64,000 nt of DNA from Sarocladium kiliense. Its lineage: Eukaryota > Ascomycota > Sordariomycetes > Hypocreales > Sarocladiaceae. A program made the translations under genes and the position numbers. Positions 56,262 to 64,000 of the stretch are shown here, in pieces; the first letter of the stretch is position 1; each line of letters starts with the position of its first letter. Where the stretch lies: NCBI GenBank assembly GCA_030734395.1, contig JAUZTG010000042.1, positions 1,612,001 through 1,676,000 on the forward strand. Reading direction: 5' to 3'. The notes beneath the pieces are model-generated. The model was not told where the DNA came from and searched no databases. It was given only the letters and a program-made list of their open reading frames with translations.

Positions 56262-57290
56262 GATGGCAACGAGGGTCCGTCAAGCGGACGCCTCAACCGG
56301 AACAGATCGAAGGAGGATCCCCGATGGAATGGTGGTCGTTAAAGGAAGCAACGCGTTTGGGGAGGGGTCCGAATTCTGTGCCGCCGAGGTCGACGCAGAC
56401 TGCTGATGCGAATTGGAGGATTGGTGAAGTGCAGTAACAGACGAAGTGCAAATAGATGTTGGCAGCAGGGACAACGGATGATATGAGCCGAACGAGGAAA
56501 GGGACGGTCGTGATGGTTTTGGCAGATGCATTGCGTTGATGGGTTTCGGGCTGGAATGAGGCGGGACTTGTCAGAGGTGGGGTCCCGCCCAGCTGCAAGT
56601 CAACACACCGCCGTTGAGCCAGCAACCGCGGGGTGCCGTCGGAATGGATACGCTTTGTTTGCGGCAGTGGGAGGGCATGCTCGGACAATATTGAATCCGG
56701 AGGTATTCATTTTATCAAAATAAAGCACAGTGAGTCAGTCAATAATATGAGTTGTAGCTCGTCAAGGCCTGTTCATTCCCAGCCCGTTCAGAAATTGTCT
56801 CGGACGGTTTCCCAGCCGCTGATGACGGCTCACTGGCACCATTGCGAAAACCACCGTTGCGCACCCTAAAATTTTCGTGACCAAGACGAACTGCAAGAAG
56901 GGTCTAGTAGAAAAGAATAAACTTCAATCTCTCAACTCAGACCCAGCCACACCTGCTTTTCATCCGATCTCGCACTCTTGGCCTTCGTGATTCTCCGACT
57001 ATTTGGCCCAGCCGAGCCTCCCGGGTAGGCCAAGCTTCGGCTATGGCACGATCTAATCTTATCAATCTGCCCCATCAGCGCATCATGTCACCTGCCCACC
57101 TCCTCGCCAAGCCACTTCACTCTCTCCGCTCTTTGTCACTGATTCCTCCGGCATCGCCCGTGAAGAGTCTGATAGCGTACCCCTCGCCAGCTACATAAAG
57201 GGCTTTGTGCTCTGCGTCTTTTTCCATCACCCGGACCAGCTCAAGGCGCATCTTTCCAGTCCCCCCGCATCGACGTGATCCACGCCCATC
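56262..57290. promoter_or_regulatory. Divergent intergenic region between the kinase and CREG-like genes
   Basis: About 1 kb that has to carry two promoters. CATAAAG at 57194..57200, about 95 bp upstream of the CREG-like start, is a possible TATA element. No other gene recognised. Confidence 0.4.
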
Positions 57291-58136
57291 ATGAAGCTCT
57301 CCAGCGTCTTGTTCAACTTCGTGGCCGTCGCCAGCGCCACTCGGGAACCTCGTGCAATTCTGGAAAACCCGCACGGCTCAGCCAGGATTCCCACTAGCTA
57401 TGAGTCGGCTGTCATGGGTCGCCGCATCCTTGCTCTGTCGAAGCTCGCAGACCTGTCTACTGTTTTCCCCACGCCCAGCGACGGAGCCGAGACCGGTGCC
57501 TCCGAACACCGCCCCGGCGGCCTTGCTGGTGTTCCCATTGGCTTGATGGACTATGTCGCTGATTGCGAGGATGAGGGCAATCCAACTATCCTGGCCATCA
57601 AGATCGCAACAAGCTTCAAGAATGTTGAAGCAGGGTCCAACATCTCCCTGTCCATGCGCTGGACCCCGCCTTATGCGCCGTCTCGCCGCATTTCCTACCT
57701 CTCGCGTTTGACATCTCTTATCCCCTTCTATCCAACGTCCGAGGACAAGTCTCCCTACGAGGCCCTGGCCGGTTCCGATAACGTCCCTGACCCAGTTCCC
57801 TACTCGGCGGCTAATCTCCCACGCTTCTCCCTCATGGGCTACCTCGAGCCCATCCACCCAGGGCCACTGGAGTCTGTACGCCTTGCAAGCTGCTTCGTGA
57901 GCAAGCACCGTGATGCCAAGTACTGGCTTCCTGGGAACGCTGTACACGAGGCAGAGTGGGCTAGGTTGGTCGTGACGAAAGTCTACTGGATCGGAGGCTT
58001 TGGCGATAGGGCTTACATCGGATGGATTCCGATCGAAGAGTGGAACAGCGTTATAGAGGAGGAGTGGAAGGCCATCAAGCTGCCTGGAGAGAAGCCAGGG
58101 TGGAATGAATGGGCGGTGGAAGGTGGTGAGCTGTGA
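57291..58136 (+). CDS. Secreted CREG-like FMN-binding split-barrel protein (281 aa)
   Basis: Single exon. A short signal peptide (MKLSSVLFNFVAVASA, with cleavage likely after Ala16) directs it to the secretory route. The rest matches the CREG/pyridoxamine-phosphate-oxidase-like split barrel: ALSKLADLSTVFPTPSDGAE, GVPIGLMDYVADCEDEGNPT, ILAIKIATSFKNVEAGSNIS and PRFSLMGYLEPI. The C-terminal part has YWIGGFGDRAYIGWIPIEEW. Human CREG1 is a secreted or lysosomal glycoprotein that does not have oxidase activity; many fungi carry homologues of unknown role. One N-glycosylation site (NIS) is visible. There are few Cys residues. FMN binding cannot be judged by eye. Confidence 0.87.
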   Translation: MKLSSVLFNFVAVASATREPRAILENPHGSARIPTSYESAVMGRRILALSKLADLSTVFPTPSDGAETGASEHRPGGLAGVPIGLMDYVADCEDEGNPTILAIKIATSFKNVEAGSNISLSMRWTPPYAPSRRISYLSRLTSLIPFYPTSEDKSPYEALAGSDNVPDPVPYSAANLPRFSLMGYLEPIHPGPLESVRLASCFVSKHRDAKYWLPGNAVHEAEWARLVVTKVYWIGGFGDRAYIGWIPIEEWNSVIEEEWKAIKLPGEKPGWNEWAVEGGEL

Positions 58137-60360
58137 TGCAGCTCCCTGTGCCAGCTGAGATGGAGGAGAAAACCCAACCTTTTCCTTTGATTATGGTATA
58201 TGGCCTACAACGTAGCTACTGAAGGTGTATATTTGGAAACCTGTATTGATTATAGTGGTGCAGATCGTATCTACAGCAATGACAATGTTATGAGATGGCA
58301 CGACATTGGTCTCTCAACTACACCCCATGATTATCTCCCGAAAGCCAGGCGTGCATCAGGCAAAGCCTTCACCTATCGGCCATGCTTGCCGGGTTTAATA
58401 GCAATTTAGAGATTGATGGGCACCGCTGCCGTCCTTTTTGGGATGTGTTGTGTCTACGCCGCTGTCACGCGAGCGTTTTTCCATCGCACGTCGGACAGCC
58501 ATGCTGATCCATGGGGCCCAATAAGCGTTGAAAATCAGCCACCCATCTCCTCCGTGCCATTTGCATTTCTCTGGCGGCTAATGCTTTTCGCGCGGGGGCT
58601 TCGACCGCGAATCAGATCCGAAGACGACGCTTGGAGCATGCGCTGGCAGCAACGGTGGCGTGCGCCTCGCATTCCTGTCAAGTCAGGAGAGATTTTGGAA
58701 TAGATGATGTAGTTGATTCAGGACAGCTAAGATCGTACAGGTGCATATATTGCGCGATGCTGCAAGGATACTAGATAACACGGGCGATTGCGAAGGGCGC
58801 CATAAGCGAACAAGAGCAAATAGCTGCAGGCAATATCATTATTCGTCCACCAATGCGATGCAAGCGAGTGCGGCGTAGATGATGAGGACGTCAGGAGTGA
58901 AGCAGCGCAAATTTATTGGCAGCATCCATATTGTTGGGGATGCACCGGGCCGGACGGGAACGGCATGTTTGTCCGAATGAACTGGGACCGGGTGCTTCAG
59001 ATGAAGACGGACGGCACAGACTGAGGTCACGTTTGGGATTGTTTGGATGTGTTTCGGGGAGAAAGCCGCGGGAGAGAAGTCACCGAGAGGCGCTTCGCCT
59101 GGATCCGAGCAACATACTGGCTCAGGTAAGACCGGCTCTCACGTTACCTTGAGTTTGGCAAAGGATACGGTGAAAGTGAAAACGAGAGACGCCCCTGATT
59201 GCAACCTGAGGCAGCCAGTCGGATCTTAATCAGCCCAAGGCGCGGAATGAAAGGGAAGGTGCAAAGCAGAAGCAGCAGTTGCCTCCGAAGTGGCTCCAGC
59301 TCATTTGTCACGGAGAGACGAGACAGGAACGAAGAAGCACCAACAACAGCCACCATCACCAAAATCCCCTCAGCTGGCCATCAAGAAACCCATCAACCAA
59401 AACACCCTGGCTATCTCCTCCGACGGAGAAAGGATCCGGCATGGCCAGGCCTTTGCTCACAGTAGCTGTCTGCCTTTCCCTTATCGACTCCCTCACCGCC
59501 GCCACCTGCACCCACTAATTCGACGCCTTACCCCAGCAATGGTGTCAGACCAAGCTCGCTATTGTTCAGACACGCCTCCACTGCATCTTGGGATCTTGGG
59601 CGCTTGGCTGCACAATTGACTCCAGCCCATCGACCTCGGGTGCATATCTGCATCCCTTGCCCTGTGCGGCGGGCGGTGCTGCGCTGTGCTGTGCTTTCGG
59701 GTCCTCCGGCTGCTGGAGCCCTCTCCCGTCCACCAGCACCCTGCATCCACCCACACCACGCAACCGGGCCTACCATAACCCACTCTACGGCGGTCTCTCT
59801 GTCTCTCTGTCCCCTCCAACCCAATGCAGCGCCTCCACGGAACCGACGCAGCCAACAGAGACACTCACAAACAACGCTACACACCCTCAGCGCCCGGTCC
59901 GTCCCCATTCAAGGCTATTCTGGCCCTCCTCCAACCACGATTGTCCAGTCCTGCCTCTTTACTCCATATTCATCTAGCACAACGAAGACGCTCCATCCGC
60001 CACGCACTCCACCTCCATCCGCGCCCGATTCCGACTCCTCGTCCCGACTCGACATCACCCATCCCCCCCTGGCTGACTTCGCCTGACCAAACCTCCTCGA
60101 ATTCGACCTGGCGATTGTACGGTGTTGTGCGCTTCCGGTTTTGTTCACGGCTGCGCCCTCATACTCCCGCTTACGACTACGCATAACCCGACCCAACCCG
60201 ACTTTCCAACCGTCTGCGCGCGCAACGACGAGTCAGTTTGGCCACTCGTTCGCGCGCCTGGTGTCGCACGACTTCGAATGGTCTCCTCATCTCGAAAAAC
60301 ACCACCACAAACATCATCGCCTCGAACCTCGACATGGCCTCCAAATGATCGGCTCTAGCC
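58137..60360. other. Intergenic region with the long pyrimidine-rich leader of MED12
   Basis: 2.2 kb. The last 700 bp are C/T-rich and overlap several chance open frames in all directions. An open frame at 58413..58703 (96 codons, hydrophobic start) is possible but unsupported. No repeat or RNA gene found. Confidence 0.4.
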
Positions 60361-63300
60361 ATGGCAACTAGGACACCGATAGGCGGCCAGCCTCGGCCGC
60401 CTCAGCGCACACTGAGTGCCTCGTCCTTATCATCCATTCAGCGGCCTTCCCAGCAACAACAGCAACGCACACTTTCCCAGCAGTTCATGCCATCTTCCCC
60501 CGTTCGGAAAGATGCTGCCGCCGATTCGTCAACGCACGATCTCACCACTGGTGTCTCCGACATGGCCAACCCCAATACGCCAAGACTTGTGAAGGGCTCT
60601 AAGTTACGACAGGAGCTGTCCATCGAGACCGTTGGCCCAAATGGCTGGCTCCCCGAAGTGCCCTCGCCTCTGAATGCAGCGACGCCATCCCGATCCCAGC
60701 TACTTTCAGAGTCTGATGCTGGCCGCCATAGTCCGGCGCCCTCACGTTCATCACAACTCGACCCCGAGAATCCGCCTATGCCCATGCCGAAGCGCCGCCC
60801 GAGAACACAGGCCCCTCTTCATCGCACGCAGAAGAACGATCCTGCTCCTTTACCTGTCAAGAAAGACTCACGGCCGAAGCCATACGTTGTCGAGATACCA
60901 TCAGCAGCTCCACGATGCCCGCCCCCTCACAAACAAGATAAGCCACCGCGCGATCCTTTTAGTAAAAGCCTCTACTCTGGATTCGCCGACTTTCATCCCT
61001 GGACCGGCAAACATCACGAGGATGAGTGGAATAGCGAGGGAATCCAGAAAGGCATCTGGGACCGCGGGACTCAGAGCGAGACATCATCTGCCAGGGTTGC
61101 CATTTATACACCGCTTCGGCAACAAAAGAGTGGCCTGAATGCTCTATCCCAGCTATTCATGACTGTCATGAACCAGCGAAGGGCGAAGGGTCAAGTTACT
61201 GCTGCTTCCACCTTCAAGCCTCCGCCTCGGGTCACATTAACAGACACGAAGAGGGAAGTGTGGATGAAGGAACTCGCGAATCCTGCCATGTCGTTGCGCC
61301 GTCTTAGCAGGACGATTCCGCACGGGATTCGTGGCAGGACCCTTCTCGACCAGTGCTTGAACAAGAACGTGCCCACCGAGCGGGCTGTCTGGCTCGTTAA
61401 GTGTGTCGGCGCGAACGAGATCAGGGCAGTCAAGCGAAAGGGCGTCAACGGCGCTTTCATAATGGGCGGCGAGCTCAAATGGATCAGAGAGTGGACGGTC
61501 CTTGTTGAAACGTTCGTCGAGTCTGTGATATCATCATTTGCCGACAAGGAGTGGAAGTCTAAAGTCGTATACGCGTAAGTGATACTTGTATCAGTGAGTC
61601 TCGGATATACTAAACTGACCCGACTCCATAGGATTCGCCTCGCCACACACCTCTACAACAACCAGCTTCTAGAAAGAGACCATTATCTCGATTGGGTTCT
61701 GACAAACCTGGAGAGCAGTTCGCAGGCGAAGATGCCACTCTGGTTGCTGGTGGTGCAAATTTACCAACATGACATTATGCGTTTGCGCAGGCTGGGCAGG
61801 CGTCTGGCCTTTGTTCTTTGCATGCATCTCAACACGGTTTGTGCCACGAATTCCGTCCTGTGGGCTTGGCTGATGATTCCACAGATATCCAACGACCCAG
61901 ACCGGGACATCCTTCTGCAGCTTTCTGATAAGATCGTCGGCCTCCTCTCGACACTACTCAAGCTCTACCCTGAGAGTTTCGTGAACCCTTTGAACTGGTT
62001 CAAGTACAGGCAAATGCTCAGAGCCTTCTTCACACCCGAGGATCAAGACCTGTATGCTTCGTACCAGGAGGTCGATACTCGTAATACCCGACTTTCTTCA
62101 AATAACAACACAACAGCCCCGGCTGGTCGACAGCAACTTGTTGCTGCACTCGACGCTACCTTGCGAAATCCTATCGATGACACCCTTGCGACCAGATGCT
62201 GGGAAACACTGGAAAACAAAGACGAGATTGTCCGCACCACAATCCAGTGGGCGACCTCGCGCCATCGACCAGGCATAGTCAAAGTTCTTGTGGCTGCGAG
62301 CCTCCTCCGGGCGTGGGCATCATCCCTAGCCACCGCGTCGACGACTCAAATACTGCTGGAGATGGATTGCATTCCATCAGACGATGACATCAGGAAGGAT
62401 TTGATGTATCATCTAGTGGGAGAGTTGGTGCGAAGCGGACACTTTTCCATGCCTCGCTACTTACAGTGGCTCATTGCGCGGGGCGGATATCATGACTCTT
62501 CGGAAATCGATCGTGTCGAAGGGCCCTGTGGTATGCGGCTTCTCGTCGAACTGCCTCTCGATTCAATTGCCGAAAAATGGAAGCGAGAGCGTGCGAATCT
62601 CCTCCGCCGAGCAGGTGGCTTTTCTACATCAGACGAACAGCTCGATATCAGCAATGCGCTGAAATGTGTAGCACATGCACTGGGAATGCCTGGCTCGCCC
62701 GACGATCCGATTTTCCAGAGGAAACCAATGTCAGTGCAAAAGCTGTTGTTACGCTTGGGTAAAAGCAGCCGCGGGCTTAGGTGTGCTGTTGGAGCATATC
62801 TTCGCGACATGGTTGTCAACCAGTCGTCGGCTTCAAAAGAATCATTCCTTCTGCCGATGGCTTTGTTCAACAACATTCGGACCATTCTGGAAGCACTCGG
62901 GGATTACCCGATGTTATCGGAAGTCCTGTTGGCCTGCCGCCATGCCTCGGATGTAGATCTCCTGGCGTCTTGCGTGGACACAGTCAACTTTAATCTGACT
63001 ACACTACTAGCGACAGACACAGGCGACCTATTGTTGGATGCATATGTCGAGCGCCTGAGGCTTCTCACTGCAGAGCACCCTCTTCCTGCACGTCCCCTAC
63101 TTGCGGCTTTGGCGCATCTTGCTACCCGTATACCAAACCGACAGGCGCTTGCCGGCGACTTGCAACATCAACTGTTGCAGAGTGATCGGACCCATCCTAT
63201 CGATGCCTGCTCTCCGGTTTCCGACAACATGGTAACGCAGATACATACTGCCGAGAGCGAGCTTTCTGAGGAGATCGAAAAGCTTTTCGGCAGTGGCAAC

Positions 63301-64000
63301 ATCATCGACCAGCCGACGATGAACCGACTTTTCCGAACCATGATACCAAAGCTCGATGCTGGATGGCGAAAACTAAACGAAACTCGCCGCATTTTTGCAT
63401 CTCTCTTGCAGAGGCTACGTGTCTACGATACGAAGCACTTTGACAAGCTCATGGCAGATTGGATCAGTCATATAAGGACGCTTAAGAGCCGACCACCACT
63501 GGCCGAACTATATCCGCTGCTTGTCAGTCTGGGCTGCCTTCCAATGGCGACTTTGCTTCATACTGCAGCTGCCGCTTCATCTGGTCAAGGTTCTCTAGCC
63601 ACACCTGCTCCTGACGAGCAGACTCCTGCGAACGCCACGTATCTTCAGGATCTTCTTCAGCTCATTCTCTTGGACTTGGATCCGCCTGCTGTTCTGACTG
63701 CAGAGGAATCTTATCGTTTTGGCATCCATCAGCAGTCCGCTCGCTTGGAACAAGGCAAGGGCTTACTCAACCTCATCCGCAATGCCATCGCCGAGCACGC
63801 CATCATCCGAGGTTCGCCGGGGTTCAAATTACCTCTGGATGAGGAAAATTTACGGAGACAGGCCCTTGAAGTGCTGCAATTGCTCGTTGTTGCCGACGCA
63901 GACGCCGTCTCCACAGCACTCAGCATCAAGTCAATGCCACCCGGAGCAAATGATCTAGTTGGTCATCTGACAAACAGGCTCCTTATGCCAAGCGATCAGC
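60361..64000 (+). CDS. SRB8: Mediator subunit Med12/Srb8 (partial at right edge)
   Basis: Med12 belongs to the CDK8 kinase module of Mediator, which restrains or modulates RNA polymerase II initiation. Exon 1 is 60361..61574. Intron 1 (GTAAGT to CCATAG) is followed by an open frame from 61632 to the end of the window. The product begins with a disordered, Ser/Gln/Pro-rich head, including a short polyQ. The Med12 N-terminal domain follows at about 200-310 (YSGFADFHPWTGKHHEDEWN), with the region that activates CDK8, then the LCEWAV-type helical domain (AIRLATHLYNNQLLERDHYL, WVLTNLESSSQAKMPLWLL). About 1200 residues are present and the family is usually 1500 or more, so the end lies outside. A 48-nt stretch at 61838..61885 (GTTTGT to CCACAG) could be a second, frame-neutral intron. 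Confidence 0.93.

Noticed and set aside
58413..58703. 96-codon open frame with hydrophobic N terminus
   Set aside because: Might be a small secreted protein, but nothing beyond the first 20 residues supports it.

Overview
The window is nuclear DNA of a filamentous ascomycete (Pezizomycotina, probably a Dothideomycete; the class is inferred, not proven). The evidence is gene-dense DNA with short GT-AG introns (mostly 44-80 nt), branch points of the type CTAAC or CTGAC, genes on both strands without operons, and proteins typical of these fungi: an AreA-type GATA factor, a RID-type DNA methyltransferase, the chitin-transport protein Chs5 and a Dbf2/SidB kinase. All exon structures were worked out by eye from reading frames, splice signals and family conservation.

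Left part (1-29.4 kb), mostly housekeeping genes: eIF1A (cut by the left edge), an unrecognised mitochondrial-type protein, Chs5, a short-chain dehydrogenase, a large disordered protein, the RNA/DNA helicase Sen1 (five exons), a RID-like cytosine methyltransferase, a C2H2 zinc-finger protein with a membrane anchor, the divergent pair Rrp40 (exosome) and Ssz1 (ribosome-associated Hsp70), and an NT-C2 domain protein with a 24-nt exon.

Middle part (29.4-49.8 kb), a mix of core and accessory genes. A cysteine-rich single-pass membrane protein and a frameshifted lineage-specific gene lie left of a core block made of Pop1 (RNase P/MRP), a GFA-domain protein and an EAF-type elongation factor. Right of that block are two tandem paralogues of a family I do not recognise, the second broken by an in-frame stop, then another single-pass membrane protein and about 4.9 kb with no convincing gene.

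Right part (49.8-64 kb): AreA-type nitrogen regulator with two long introns, Dbf2/SidB-type NDR kinase, a secreted CREG-like FMN-barrel protein, and Mediator subunit Med12/Srb8 running off the right edge.

Functional links: Rrp40, Pop1 and Sen1 act in RNA processing; Ssz1 and eIF1A in translation; Med12, EAF, AreA and the C2H2 protein in transcription. The only pair that looks jointly controlled is Rrp40/Ssz1, whose shared promoter carries a near-perfect inverted repeat of GATAAG. The points most worth a second look are the tandem paralogue family, the membrane-tethered zinc-finger protein, the three SUMO-interaction-like motifs in the RID homologue, and five introns that skip an AG lying next to the branch point.
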